This document shows positions 55,659 through 64,000 of a stretch of DNA of 64,000 bases, in pieces. This stretch comes from Yersinia frederiksenii ATCC 33641 (lineage in GTDB: Bacteria > Pseudomonadota > Gammaproteobacteria > Enterobacterales > Enterobacteriaceae). Below the pieces are notes generated by a model. That model was not told the DNA's origin, made no database searches, and saw nothing but the letters and a program-made list of their open reading frames with translations. Where the stretch lies: positions 4,203,886 to 4,267,885 of the forward strand of contig NZ_KN150731.1 of NCBI RefSeq assembly GCF_000754805.1, written 5' to 3'. Position 1 is the stretch's first letter, and the number at the start of each line of letters is the position of its first letter. A program made the position numbers and the translations under genes.

Positions 55659-56126
55659 ATGTTTAAACACCGTTTGTCTGTAATCGCATTAGCGCTGATG
55701 GCTTGTCTATCGTTATCTTCAGCCCCTTCCATTGCCAACCCCGGCAATGGAAATGGTGGTGGACACGGAAACGGTAGTGGAAACCATGGTAATAGTGGGG
55801 GTAACGGACCCAGTAATAAGGCGAATAAAGCCAAAAAGGGTAGTGATCATTTAGTTTCAGTGAATCTAACCTATGACCGGGTGCGACCATTAGCTATTAA
55901 TTACGGGTTGACTGGGTATCAGTCATTACCTCCGGGTATCGCTAAAAATCTGGCGCGGGGCAAGCCACTTCCTCCGGGTATTGCTAAGAAAGCCGTTCCT
56001 GCATCTTTACTGAGGCAGTTACCGTCTTACCCTGGATATGAGTGGCAAATCGTTGGTAATGACTTAGTACTTATTGCATTAAGTACAGCGATTGTTGCAT
56101 CAGTCATAAATGGCGTATTTGATTAA
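55659..56126 (+). CDS. CigR-like exported protein (RcnB family)
   Basis: A 155-residue protein. Signal peptide to SIAN (about 28), then a Gly/Asn/His-rich stretch (NPGNGNGGGHGNGSGNHGNS), a basic AKK segment and a C-terminal domain with SLPPGIAKNLARGKPLPPGI, the paired LPPGIAK motif of CigR/RcnB-type proteins. It ends with a hydrophobic segment (LIALSTAIVASVINGVF). CigR of Salmonella is described as an anti-virulence effector; the role here is unknown. First conserved chromosomal gene to the right of the islands. Confidence 0.85.
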   Translation: MFKHRLSVIALALMACLSLSSAPSIANPGNGNGGGHGNGSGNHGNSGGNGPSNKANKAKKGSDHLVSVNLTYDRVRPLAINYGLTGYQSLPPGIAKNLARGKPLPPGIAKKAVPASLLRQLPSYPGYEWQIVGNDLVLIALSTAIVASVINGVFD

Positions 56127-56174
56127 ATAGCCAAAGAAGAATACGCCTCGGCGATTTTAACCGCCCACGAGTTT

Positions 56175-56211
56175 AAGCCACGGGTCTTATAAGCCGGTGG
56201 CTTTTCTATTT
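56175..56211 (+). terminator. Terminator after cigR-like gene
   Basis: AAGCCAC (56175-56181) pairs with GTGGCTT (56197-56203), followed by TTCTATTT. It lies 50 nt after the stop. Confidence 0.65.
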
Positions 56212-56448
56212 GGAGTCACACCATGCCTCCAAACTTCTTGCGGCAGGTATAAAAGGTGGTGTCGGAGCATGCTGATGGCCTGTTGGCTGGAAGAATGCTT
56301 CTTGATGGAAGCATTACTAATATGGAGGTCTTTTAATCAATGGAGAGCGGGTCAGGTATCGAATTCTGCTTTTTTACTTCCTTATACACATCTTGACATT
56401 CGTTGCTCTATGCTCAGAGTATTTATTCCACTCTATCTGATGGTGATT
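56212..56448. other. Spacer before yebE-like gene
   Basis: About 240 nt. A plus-strand frame continues the yebE-like ORF upstream, but it has no family similarity and starts inside the preceding terminator, so it is not treated as coding. No other gene seen. Confidence 0.45.
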
Positions 56449-57105
56449 ATGAATAACTTGATGCAACAATTACAATCCATGCTTGGACAGGTAACGAAAA
56501 AGAACAACGAAGGTGGTTCTAGCCTGAGTAATATGTTAGTACCCGGTGCCTTAGGCGGTCTTGCAGGCTTACTGGTTGGGAGTAAATCATCACGTAAACT
56601 TTTGAGTAAATACGGTAGCAGTGCGTTACTTGTCGGTGGCGGCGCGGTACTGAGTACTGTGTTATGGAATAAATATAAAGATAGGATCCGTCAGAATCAT
56701 CAGGATGAGCCACAGTATGGTCAGCAAGCTACACCTGTAGACCAGCGTGTGCAGAGATTGGTTATGGCATTAGTGTTTGCGGCCAAAAGTGACGGGCACA
56801 TTGATGCGAAAGAACGACGTATTATTGAACAGAATATGCAGCAAGCTGGCATCGGTGAACAGGGCGAGCGTTTGGTGCAACAAGCGATTGATAGACCGTT
56901 AGATCCTCAATTACTGGCCAGTGAAATACAAAATGAAGAAGAAGCGCTAGAGCTCTATTTCCTCAGTTGTGCCGTTATTGATGTGGACCATTTTATGGAG
57001 CGTAGCTATCTTACCGCATTAGGTGATGCACTGAAAATTCCACAAGATGTACGTGATGGCATCGAACAAGATATTCAGCAGCAAAAGCAGAGCATTGCTG
57101 ACTAA
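56449..57105 (+). CDS. yebE: YebE-like inner-membrane protein (DUF533 / TerB-like)
   Basis: A 218-residue protein matching YebE in length and plan. N-terminal [14 protein letters not shown], a Gly-rich membrane-like stretch ([18 protein letters not shown] and [15 protein letters not shown]), then a TerB-like helical domain with [20 protein letters not shown] and [22 protein letters not shown] 56449 is chosen over the upstream frame. Stress-linked in E. coli, but mechanism unknown. Confidence 0.88.
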   Translation: MNNLMQQLQSMLGQVTKKNNEGGSSLSNMLVPGALGGLAGLLVGSKSSRKLLSKYGSSALLVGGGAVLSTVLWNKYKDRIRQNHQDEPQYGQQATPVDQRVQRLVMALVFAAKSDGHIDAKERRIIEQNMQQAGIGEQGERLVQQAIDRPLDPQLLASEIQNEEEALELYFLSCAVIDVDHFMERSYLTALGDALKIPQDVRDGIEQDIQQQKQSIAD

Positions 57106-57116
57106 TCATCTCATCT

Positions 57117-57146
57117 GATGGCCTTATCCTTAGGCCATCCGTTTTC
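57117..57146 (+). terminator. Terminator after yebE-like gene
   Basis: GATGGCCT (57117-57124) pairs with AGGCCATC (57132-57139), followed by CGTTTT. Twelve nt after the stop. Confidence 0.65.
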
Positions 57147-57660
57147 CCCCCTCTTAACCCGTACTACGACAAAAACATCCTGAACTTAATATGTCTACGA
57201 GAGCGTCTGACGATTGTACTGGCAGACTTGTGGCATGGGTATACGTCGTTTCTCCTCAGAGGATATCGTAATCTTCCTGTGCTGCAGTTATCGTGCTGTA
57301 ATAATGATGGACTCAGTCATCGGGAGGCTAAAAAAGGTTGGGCGGGATATATCAACACACCACGAGTGAAACTATTGCCTGATGAAATAAGGGTAAAATG
57401 GCATTAAGTCATCCGATGAAGAAAACGGCTTCACGAAGAGAGGTTGCCCAAATGGTAGTATTTTTGCTCTCTGATGATAGTAGTCTTATCACATGCGCTT
57501 TCTATCCGATTGATGGGGGAGATACAGCCCGCTAATAGCGATTGATAAGTCTTAGTGTGTCCGTACCACAGTGGATAATTTCTTTATGGATAAGCCTCTG
57601 TGCGGTGAGTTTTGCTGTTTTGTGAGCCATGACAACTATAAATATGATTATGTTTAACTT
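57147..57660. other. Spacer with SDR gene remnant
   Basis: About 510 nt. Only the short-chain dehydrogenase fragment at 57410-57535 was recognised; the DNA before it (57180-57400) may be the rest of the decayed gene but shows no readable family motif. Confidence 0.5.
57410..57535 (+). pseudogene. Short-chain dehydrogenase/reductase C-terminal remnant
   Basis: A plus-strand frame reads HPMKKTASRREVAQMVVFLL, SDDSSLITCAFYPIDGG, DTAR and stops. This is the C-terminal end of classical SDR enzymes (RxAxPEEVAxMVVFLLSDxASxITG...PIDGG). The N-terminal four-fifths, with cofactor and catalytic motifs, is absent. Confidence 0.8.
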
Positions 57661-57689
57661 TTGTTTATATTTACAATGTAAATTATAAC
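57661..57689 (+). promoter_or_regulatory. Sigma70-type promoter with palindromic spacer
   Basis: -35 TTGTTT (57661-57666), 17-nt spacer, -10 TATAAC (57684-57689). The spacer contains ATTTACAATGTAAAT (57669-57683), a perfect palindrome around a central A, a classic operator position. It drives the candidate small RNA beginning near 57696. Confidence 0.55.
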
Positions 57690-57695
57690 GTGCTG

Positions 57696-57791
57696 TGATA
57701 GTTGTCTTGGTGCATGGATTGCATTGGTACGGTTACAGGATTGGCTATCACAGCACCCCCATTTTAAACCTCGCCTCGGCGAGGTTTTTTT
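57696..57791 (+). ncRNA. Candidate small RNA
   Basis: About 96 nt from the presumed start (7 nt after the -10) to a strong terminator: CCTCGC (57769-57774), loop CTCG, GCGAGG (57779-57784), then T7. GTGCTGTGATAG (57690-57701) is complementary to CTATCACAGCAC (57745-57756), so the transcript can fold as a long hairpin plus terminator. No open frame of note and no match to an sRNA I know. It lies between the SDR remnant and sulP. Confidence 0.5.
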
Positions 57792-57967
57792 ACTTCACAA
57801 TGACCTTGCCTCTGATATTTACAAAACAAGCCATTGAGTTAATCGCTCAGGGGGCTGTTATTTCTCATTCAAGGGGGCCGTGTCAGATCAATGACTCCTG
57901 TACACGCCGATAGCTATTAATCTACACTTTTTGACTGCTACTGACTTTATTCCGCCCATCGGTATGC

Positions 57968-59764
57968 TTAAATATCTTGAGCAGATTTTATGGCGGTTTT
58001 TTGCCTCTTAATTTTCGACTGTATTTCGTCTTTCTGAATCAGTTGGATGGCAAAATAGAGATCAGGCACTAAAATAATCTCTTCGGTGTAATGTGACATA
58101 CTATTTTTTCTCAGCCAGAGAGAAAGCTCTCTGCTACGGCCGGCAAGAATAAGTGTAACGCCTTTTTCCTTCAAAGTAGGAATCAGTTCTTTAAGCATTG
58201 TAAATACGCTGGCATCATTATATGTAAAGCTAGTTGTTGCATCGACCACCAGCCACTCAGGCGCAATAGGCGCATTATTAATTAGCTGGTTCACGCGCTT
58301 TTTAAAGTAGGCAGCATTAAAATAGGTCAATATAGAATTAAAGCGATACATTATTAAACCATCAATAGATTTTATACTATCCGTAGTATCAAGAGAGTGA
58401 ATTACTCCTTGACTATCAACACCAAGTAACTGATCTGTGGGTTTGAATACTGTACGAAGGAATTGCAAGAGTCCAAGAATAATGGCAAACCCGATACCGT
58501 CGATCAATCCTACAACTAACACTGCTATTAAGGTGAATATCGTTAAAATATAGGCTGAACGATTGTGTGCTCGCATGGAGAAAATAGCCTTAAAACTAAA
58601 CATTGACCATGCAGCATAAATAAGAACAGCCCCAAGTGTTCCCAATGGAATGAAACTAAGAGCCTGTGTCAGGAATAAAAGTACCAAAGCAATCATTAAG
58701 GCAGCAATCACTGAAACCATCTGAGACTTACCACCATTGGCGTCATTAACTGCCGTCCGACTTGTTGCCGCACTGACGGCAAATCCTTGTGATAATCCCG
58801 CAACTATATTGATATAGCCTAAAGCATATAACTCTTGATCAATATCGACCTCATAACCATTTTTATTGGCAAAACTTTGTACTGTCATCATAAAGCTAAC
58901 AATACTGATCACGGCAAGGTTGAGTGATGGGACGATAAGCTCACGCAATAAGTTAGGGTCAAAATGCGGCATACTGATATGTGGAAACCCTTGGCCTAAG
59001 CTACCAATAATGGCTATTCCCATCGAGCTAAAGTCTAGGTACCAGCTTAATAGGGTGGCAATCGTCATCACAATAAGTGGTGTTGGCCATTTCGGTCGCA
59101 GTGCTTTTAGAATAAAGAGAACAAAGAGGCTGGTAACTGAAAGTATTAATGTTAATTTATGGGTGTCTGATAATCTTTCAGGTAAGGCAATCAGGCATTT
59201 AATCAAGTCTGATGGGAGTGAATTTAATCCTAATATATTGCCAAATTGCCCAATCATGATAGTAATGGCAACGCCATTCAAAAGCCCTTGTAAAATAGGC
59301 TGAGAAAGGAAGTCCGCAAAGATAGCGAGCCGAAAGCGAGCCGCAATAATGCACCAGAATCCGGTCATTATTGTCATGGCAATAGCCATTTGCCAGAGAG
59401 TATCTGGATCTCCAAGAGCAAGAGGTGCGACTGCTGCAGTAATGACGGCACAGGTCGCCGCATCTGGGCCAACAATTAATTGCCTTGATGTACCAAACAG
59501 TGCGTAAACAATCATGGGTAAAATGCAGGCATAAAGCCCGACAATAGCATTAATCCCCATTAATTCGGCGTAAGCAATGGCGACGGGTAATGCAACAGCC
59601 GCAACAGAAAGCCCCGAACGAACATCAGATTTTAAATTTGCTTTATTATAATGAATGAAAGTCGTGAGCCCAGGAATCCACCGAGTAGTCCATTTGGGTT
59701 GCATTAGGTTGGGCTCCTTAGTTTCGATATCATCAAAAATATCACTATAAGCTATTTCTTTCAT
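57968..59764 (-). CDS. SulP-family anion transporter with STAS domain
   Basis: A 598-residue membrane transporter (sulfate, bicarbonate or related anions). The N-terminal part has 11-12 membrane segments with VDVRSGLSVAAVALPVAIAYA-like start (KSDVRSGLSVAAVALPVAIA), GPDAATCAVITAAVAPLALG, QPILQGLLNGVAITIMIGQF, FAVSAATSRTAVNDANGGKS. The cytoplasmic STAS domain lies at about 465-585 (EWLVVDATTSFTYNDASVFT). Substrate cannot be set from sequence alone. Single gene on the minus strand. Confidence 0.92.
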   Translation of the reverse strand: MKEIAYSDIFDDIETKEPNLMQPKWTTRWIPGLTTFIHYNKANLKSDVRSGLSVAAVALPVAIAYAELMGINAIVGLYACILPMIVYALFGTSRQLIVGPDAATCAVITAAVAPLALGDPDTLWQMAIAMTIMTGFWCIIAARFRLAIFADFLSQPILQGLLNGVAITIMIGQFGNILGLNSLPSDLIKCLIALPERLSDTHKLTLILSVTSLFVLFILKALRPKWPTPLIVMTIATLLSWYLDFSSMGIAIIGSLGQGFPHISMPHFDPNLLRELIVPSLNLAVISIVSFMMTVQSFANKNGYEVDIDQELYALGYINIVAGLSQGFAVSAATSRTAVNDANGGKSQMVSVIAALMIALVLLFLTQALSFIPLGTLGAVLIYAAWSMFSFKAIFSMRAHNRSAYILTIFTLIAVLVVGLIDGIGFAIILGLLQFLRTVFKPTDQLLGVDSQGVIHSLDTTDSIKSIDGLIMYRFNSILTYFNAAYFKKRVNQLINNAPIAPEWLVVDATTSFTYNDASVFTMLKELIPTLKEKGVTLILAGRSRELSLWLRKNSMSHYTEEIILVPDLYFAIQLIQKDEIQSKIKRQKTAIKSAQDI

Positions 59765-59908
59765 AGTAGGAGTATCACATCGTGGCCTCTATCTCCGGAT
59801 AACGTTATTGAGATTTATCGCCATATATTCCCGCAGAGAGAGCCGTAGCTATGAAGCAGAATTGTGTCGGGGTAAATAGTGTGGAATAGGGAGAATAATG
59901 CTAACAAA

Positions 59909-59933
59909 AAGCCGCCAAATGGCGGCTCACTAG
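59909..59933 (-). terminator. Terminator of the small exported-protein gene
   Basis: On the minus strand AGCCGCC pairs with GGCGGCT, loop ATTT, followed by TTTTTGTT. It ends the leftward transcript of the 59991-60146 gene. Confidence 0.75.
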
Positions 59934-59990
59934 CATCAATATAATTCTGTGCTTAAAAGCCCCACATAATCCAAGTAGGGCTTTAGTTTA

Positions 59991-60146
59991 TTAGTTTTTC
60001 GCAGTCTGACCGGCTGTATTAGTGTTTTGGCCTTGGCTTACAGAGTAGGTGCCTTGGTAGCTGTCATGATCACCGATATTTGCCATTGAAACTGTTGGTG
60101 CCAAGATTGCTGCGATTAGGGCGAATGCTACGATAGTTGTTTTCAT
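59991..60146 (-). CDS. Small exported protein (51 residues)
   Basis: A 51-residue protein: MKTTIVAFALIAAILAPTVS then MANIGDHDSYQGTYSVSQ and a Gln/Asn/Thr-rich tail ending GQTAKN. The signal peptide is clear (cleavage after MA, about 22), leaving a mature peptide under 30 residues. AGAGAA lies before the ATG, and a good terminator follows. Family unknown. A longer overlapping frame on the same strand (60070-60255) was rejected. Confidence 0.7.
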   Translation of the reverse strand: MKTTIVAFALIAAILAPTVSMANIGDHDSYQGTYSVSQGQNTNTAGQTAKN

Positions 60147-60386
60147 AATAAATTCTCTTCTGTTTGTTTATGTGAAAGCAGGTTACTTTCGATAGGAGAA
60201 ATGTTACTCCGATCACATAATTTGAATATCGAAGAGAATTGCTGGTGTTAGTCAAAAAATATGAACGATCTTTATCTGCATACTCATACTGTGATAACGC
60301 CGTCTGATTAGGCCATTACACTGATACGTGGCAGAATATTAAAAAACCGTGACCGCTGTATCACCTGAGATGACAAACACCTAAAT

Positions 60387-62159
60387 ATGGATCGCTCCCG
60401 TTTACTGAAGTTCCTATTGCCTTATCTGTGGCCTAAAAATAACCGCAAACTACGCTATTACCTGATTGCTGCTGTCATATTTATGGTGGTTTCCAAGGTT
60501 AGTACGACACTGGTTCCGCTAGCCTATAGAGCCATGGTCGATACATTAAGCAGCGAAAGCGCCAAGATGATGGCTATTCCTCTTGGTTTCATCGTCGCTT
60601 ATGGGGTAGCGAGAGTTAGTGCCGCTTTATTTGAAGAACTGCGTAACGTCATGTTTATACATATCAGCCAAAATGCGACTCGATTACTTGGCTTACGAGT
60701 ATTTAAACAATTACATGAGCTCAGTTTACGCTTTCATCTTGATCGGCAAACGGGAGGGCTATCGTTATCTATCGAGCGTGGGACACAAGCAGTAGCGACG
60801 GTTCTTTCACGCATACTGTTCTCTATATTTCCCATTTTATTTGAGATAACACTGGTCTCTCTGATCATGTGGCATCTATTAGATGGTTGGTTTGCAGTAG
60901 CCATTTTGGTAACGGTGGCTTGTTATATCCTATTTACCGTGGTGGCGGTGAGTTGGCGAACTCGTTTTCGGCGAGAGCTAAATCAAGCCAATGCAGATGC
61001 CAACACGAAATCCATCGACAGTCTGATAAATTATGAAACGGTAAAATATTTTGGTAATGAAGAGTTTGAAGCTGAGCGTTTCAATACCTCGCGTCAACTC
61101 TATGAATATGCCGCGATAAAGAATCAGTTCAGCTTTACTGCATTAAGCCTCGGGCAAACAGCCATTATCTCAATAGGGTTGGTTGTGATGATGTCTATGG
61201 CGGCGCAAGGTATTACGCAGGGCCACATGACCATTGGTGATTTCGTGCTGGTTAATGCCTATCTTCTCCAGTTATATCAGCCGCTCAATTTCTTTGGGTT
61301 TATTTACTCCGAAATCAGGCAGGCGCTAATTGATATGGAGAATATGCTCGATTTATTGATGGTTAAGAAAGAAATTACAGATCGTCCTGATGCATCGGAT
61401 TTACATCTCACAAAAGGTGAAGTGTGTTTTGACTCAGTGAGCTTCGGTTATGATCCACGCAGGCCTATTTTGAATAAAGTGAGTTTTACTATTCCCGCAG
61501 GTAAAACTGTGGCGGTTGTCGGTGCATCAGGTGCAGGTAAATCGACACTGTCTCGCTTACTGTTTCGTTTTTATGATGTAACCGATGGCGCGATTTATAT
61601 TGATGGTCAAGATATTCGTAATGTAACTCAAGCGAGTCTGCGCGAAGCTATTGGTATTGTCCCTCAGGATACCGTGCTATTTAACGACACGCTGCGCTAT
61701 AACATTGCTTACGGCAGAACCTCTTCAAGTTTTGAAGAGATTGAACGTGCAGCAAAACTCGCACATATTCATGATTTTATCATTAGTTTGCCAGATGGTT
61801 ATGATACTCGGGTCGGGGAACGCGGGCTTAAATTATCCGGTGGAGAGAAGCAACGGGTAGCGATCGCGCGTACCATCCTTAAAAATCCAGCCATTTTAGT
61901 TTTTGATGAAGCGACGAGCGCATTGGATACCCATACTGAACGCGAAATTCAGGCCCACCTGCGGGAAGTCAGTCGTGATCACACCACACTGGTTATTGCT
62001 CACCGTTTATCAACCATCATTGATGCCGATGAGATTATTGTGATGGAAGCCGGCGAGATCGTGGAGCGTGGGCGGCATGAGGCATTATTGCTTAAGAATG
62101 GGCGATACTCAGCCATGTGGCAAAATCAGTACCATGAAGAGGAACAACTCGCTTTGTAA
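60387..62159 (+). CDS. ABC exporter, fused membrane and ATPase domains (ATM1/ABCB-type)
   Basis: A 590-residue half-transporter. The membrane domain (about 20-315) has six spans and the coupling segment QANADANTKSIDSLINYETV KYFGNE typical of ATM1/MsbA-like heavy-metal or thiol exporters. The ATPase domain (about 340-585) has Walker A GASGAGKST, Q-loop IVPQDT, signature LSGGEKQRVAIA, Walker B ILVFDEATSALD and H-loop IAHRLST. Probable substrate is a glutathione- or sulfur-containing compound by family; not proven. Single gene. Confidence 0.9.
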   Translation: MDRSRLLKFLLPYLWPKNNRKLRYYLIAAVIFMVVSKVSTTLVPLAYRAMVDTLSSESAKMMAIPLGFIVAYGVARVSAALFEELRNVMFIHISQNATRLLGLRVFKQLHELSLRFHLDRQTGGLSLSIERGTQAVATVLSRILFSIFPILFEITLVSLIMWHLLDGWFAVAILVTVACYILFTVVAVSWRTRFRRELNQANADANTKSIDSLINYETVKYFGNEEFEAERFNTSRQLYEYAAIKNQFSFTALSLGQTAIISIGLVVMMSMAAQGITQGHMTIGDFVLVNAYLLQLYQPLNFFGFIYSEIRQALIDMENMLDLLMVKKEITDRPDASDLHLTKGEVCFDSVSFGYDPRRPILNKVSFTIPAGKTVAVVGASGAGKSTLSRLLFRFYDVTDGAIYIDGQDIRNVTQASLREAIGIVPQDTVLFNDTLRYNIAYGRTSSSFEEIERAAKLAHIHDFIISLPDGYDTRVGERGLKLSGGEKQRVAIARTILKNPAILVFDEATSALDTHTEREIQAHLREVSRDHTTLVIAHRLSTIIDADEIIVMEAGEIVERGRHEALLLKNGRYSAMWQNQYHEEEQLAL

Positions 62160-62181
62160 CGCACTGTTGCATTATGAGTAT

Positions 62182-62209
62182 TTAGGGCGGTTTGGCTCTT
62201 CCGCCCTAA
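62182..62209 (+). terminator. Hairpin after ABC exporter gene
   Basis: TTAGGGCGG (62182-62190) pairs with CCGCCCTAA (62201-62209), 10-nt loop; no T tract on the plus strand. Possibly a rho-independent-like stop or mRNA-stabilising hairpin. Confidence 0.5.
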
Positions 62210-62529
62210 GCTCCGGTAAAGTGAGTGTAAGCAAATACTGCCAGGGCTATGGCAATCATTATCATCGTTGTTTTTCGCATCTCAGTTTTACTCTCTTTCT
62301 AGATTGTCAGTGTTATGTAGTTGCCTAAGAAGATAACGGAAAATCAGCGAAAAAACAGCGTGCAACTGCAAAATACCTCGGTGCTGTCTAAATCTAATGA
62401 AATTAATGACTGCGCTAGCACGGGTGTCTTCTATGACAGACTTTCCTTGGAAGTTGACTTGCGTCTCGTTTTCATAATAATTATTTGTGCTAATGTAGAG
62501 GGCGTGCTAGGCCGCATGAGGGGGTTAAA
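62210..62529. other. Spacer before 62530 gene
   Basis: 320 nt without a convincing gene. Open frames here (62068-62328 and 62321-62692) overlap real genes in other frames and show no family pattern. Confidence 0.45.
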
Positions 62530-62724
62530 ATGTCAGCACTTGAGAAGCTTGTTTCTGCCTATTGCCATACCAGCCTGGACTTTGTGGCATCCACGGTTGC
62601 GTTTATGGAAAACCAAAAAAAGAAGATCAATATTGATGAGATTGAAGCCAAATTTTCACCAGAGGAACGCGATTTCTTTCGGGAAAGATTAGCTCACTAT
62701 AGGGATATTTATCGGCCACTGTAA
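62530..62724 (+). CDS. Small conserved-looking cytoplasmic protein (64 residues)
   Basis: A 64-residue protein: MSALEKLVSAYCHTSLDFVA, STVAFMENQKKKINIDEIEA, then FSPEERDFFRERLAHYRDIYRPL. Helical, charged, no signal peptide; GGGGGTT precedes the ATG. The end resembles the C-terminus of HolE (WFRERL), but the rest does not, so I do not name it. A bidirectional terminator follows at 62760. Confidence 0.6.
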   Translation: MSALEKLVSAYCHTSLDFVASTVAFMENQKKKINIDEIEAKFSPEERDFFRERLAHYRDIYRPL

Positions 62725-62759
62725 TGTAGCAACCAATACATCAATATTGCGTTATGCTA

Positions 62760-62785
62760 AGTAAGCCGCCAGAGAGCGGCTTACT
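62760..62785. terminator. Bidirectional terminator
   Basis: AGTAAGCCGC (62760-62769) pairs with GCGGCTTACT (62776-62785), with a 6-nt loop, between convergent genes (62530 rightward, 62824 leftward). No long T tract; the strong stem suggests shared termination. Confidence 0.65.
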
Positions 62786-62823
62786 CTATGTTTATATATC
62801 TATTACAAAAAAAGTGAGTATTT

Positions 62824-63255
62824 TCAGGGTTTCTTGGTCGCAACAATGACACTTGATGCTTTAAATAACGCCGTGACCTCACTTCCTACAGATAATGCCA
62901 TCTCTTCCAAACTTTCATTCGTAATCACTGAAATAAGCATTAATCCATTAACGGTAACGACATGAATGGTAGAGTTTACGGCGCCTTGGGTGACGGTTTG
63001 GACTTTACCGGTAAATTGGTTACGGGCTGAGAAATGTAAACCGCAATCCACTGAGGCTAAAATAACCCAAGGCGCTTTGATGAGAGCGACCGCCGGTTTA
63101 CCTACTGCCAACCCCAATGCTTTGCAGCTGGTTTTGGTAATAACAGTCGTTAGCTTTTCACCCCCCTCTAAAGTCAGGACGACTTCATCATTGACTGAAC
63201 CTTCAATAATGGAATGGACTGTTCCAGCTAACTGATTTCGTGCAGAGATAGACAT
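62824..63255 (-). CDS. Molbindin-like protein with two Mop/TOBE domains
   Basis: A 143-residue protein made of two tandem Mop domains (about 1-70 and 74-143). Each begins SARNQ(L/F).G.V and holds a G(S/A)VN segment, then V.TK.S or V.TNES and G..V.ALIKA/LFKASS. Such proteins bind molybdate or tungstate oxyanions in the cytoplasm (storage or homeostasis). Length is as expected for di-Mop proteins. Single gene, leftward. Confidence 0.93.
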   Translation of the reverse strand: MSISARNQLAGTVHSIIEGSVNDEVVLTLEGGEKLTTVITKTSCKALGLAVGKPAVALIKAPWVILASVDCGLHFSARNQFTGKVQTVTQGAVNSTIHVVTVNGLMLISVITNESLEEMALSVGSEVTALFKASSVIVATKKP

Positions 63256-63499
63256 CGGATGCCCTCATGATCAGGTCAGATTGAAGTTGAGCCAGTTAAA
63301 GCTCTTACTCGACACCTCATTTGAGCAAATACACCTGTAGGAGTACAGATGTGACTCACATCAAGCGTATAAAAAATGTACATGTGCTGATGGTCACAAT
63401 ATTCCCCCTATTTCTTACCAAACTCGCGAGTCACTTGCTCATAAAACGGTCAATTCAACTAAGATTAAAGAAGGCAATGCACTGACTGTGGGGCCTGTT

Positions 63500-64000
63500 A
63501 TGTACCATAAAATAGATGGAAGTGAATACCGCCGTATCTTTATTGTCGGTGACATTCATGGCTGTTATAAAAAATTGATGGATGCGCTGGATCGTGTCCA
63601 ATTTGAGCGTGAGACCGATTTAGTGGTTTCTGTGGGGGATCTTGCTGATCGCGGTTCACAAAATCTTGAATGTTATGAGCTACTTAATGCGTCTTGGTTT
63701 CGTGCGGTTCGTGGCAATCACGAACAAATGGCCATTGATGTGCTGGCCGGAGGGGCGTTTGATACTTGGATAGCCAATGGCGGACGGTGGTTTTTCTCTC
63801 TGCAGGAGAGCAAGAAACATCAGGCAGAGCAGTTGATTAAACTGGCGGAGAAGCTGCCATTAGTGATTGAAATTAATACTGATAATGGCAAATATGTTAT
63901 CGCCCACGCTGATTATCCTTCTGATGAATATGTTTATGGCAAACCTGTTAGTGAACAGTTGGTGGTGTGGAATCGTAAGCGTCTGAATGCGGCTATGAAG
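63500..64000 (+). CDS. PrpA/PphA-type serine/threonine protein phosphatase (runs off right edge)
   Basis: Metallophosphatase of the lambda/PrpA family, N-terminal 167 residues in the window. Motifs: FIVGDIHGCYKKL, VSVGDLADRG and AVRGNHEQM (metal and phosphate binding), then YVIAHADYP. ATG 63500 has no good ribosome site; upstream is 240 nt to the divergent molbindin gene. Known members dephosphorylate proteins in misfolding and heat-shock signalling. Gene continues past 64000. Confidence 0.93.
   Translation, partial: MYHKIDGSEYRRIFIVGDIHGCYKKLMDALDRVQFERETDLVVSVGDLADRGSQNLECYELLNASWFRAVRGNHEQMAIDVLAGGAFDTWIANGGRWFFSLQESKKHQAEQLIKLAEKLPLVIEINTDNGKYVIAHADYPSDEYVYGKPVSEQLVVWNRKRLNAAMK

Noticed and set aside
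56197..56448. Longer start for the yebE-like gene.
   Set aside because: The extra 84 codons have no similarity to the family, begin in the cigR terminator, and the ATG at 56449 gives the expected length.
62530..62724. Similarity of the end to HolE (DNA polymerase III theta).
   Set aside because: Only about six residues (FFRERL) agree and the N-terminal half is different. Left unnamed.
63340..63380. TGTGACTCACATCA upstream of the phosphatase as a CRP site.
   Set aside because: The half-sites are too close (no six-base spacer), so it does not fit the CRP pattern.

Overview
The window looks like chromosome of an enterobacterium, most likely a Yersinia (non-pestis) or a close relative. The right flank reads as conserved chromosome: CigR-like, YebE-like, SulP, ABC exporter, molbindin and a PrpA/PphA phosphatase. 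ToxR-like/FidL-like pairs next to fimbriae also fit Yersinia. The species is inferred from gene content; no rRNA or housekeeping marker is present. No tRNA, rRNA or CRISPR array was seen.

Left to right: (1) 1-6.4 kb, minus strand: a two-partner secretion (TPS) pair (TpsA runs off the left edge, TpsB complete) and a classical autotransporter. (2) 6.8-20.7 kb: a CP4-like integrative island. It carries zinc-ribbon proteins, AlpA, an inovirus Gp2/YfjJ-like protein, a second divergent Gp2-like protein, then EcsC, DUF932 (YfjQ-like), YaaW-like, a WYL regulator, small secreted or membrane proteins, two RadC-like proteins, ArdB/KlcA, a CbtA/CbeA toxin-antitoxin pair in unusual order, DUF4942, and a decayed tyrosine integrase. 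(3) 21-22.4 kb: nested insertion-sequence remnants (IS3, an IS21 tip, IS903). (4) 22.7-38.8 kb, AT-rich: a ToxR-like membrane regulator followed by a chaperone-usher fimbrial operon that continues, with a 4-nt gap, into a TpsB/TpsA pair. (5) 39-42.7 kb: a regulatory cluster with three FidL-like proteins, a second ToxR-like regulator and a LuxR-type regulator. (6) 43.2-50.4 kb: a second chaperone-usher operon, less AT-rich, with three chaperones and one usher. (7) 50.9-54.0 kb: a tiny membrane protein, a Gly/Asn-rich secreted protein, and a RegB/RegA-like (PrrBA/ActSR-type) two-component pair. (8) 54.3-55.3 kb: a decayed IS21-family element. (9) 55.65-64 kb: flanking chromosome.

Surface attachment is the main theme: two TPS systems, one autotransporter and two chaperone-usher fimbriae, with a dense set of membrane-bound or two-component regulators between them. 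The tip adhesin of the first fimbrial operon contains a run of ten G, a strong candidate for phase variation. An imperfect direct repeat (integrase 3' part plus the region leading to cigR) occurs at 20.5-20.96 kb and again at 55.33-55.64 kb. It brackets the whole 34-kb adhesin block, and the same 22-bp IS21 tip lies just inside both copies. The block therefore seems to have been added as a unit, or trapped by a duplication, beside an older CP4-like island.

The most unusual items are the fused fimbria-TPS operon with its poly-G adhesin, the TpsA C-terminus (8 x 39-bp repeats plus a duplicated unknown module), the RegBA-like pair beside a GGN-repeat protein, the paired Gp2-like genes with repeat arrays upstream, and a candidate small RNA whose promoter spacer is a perfect palindrome.
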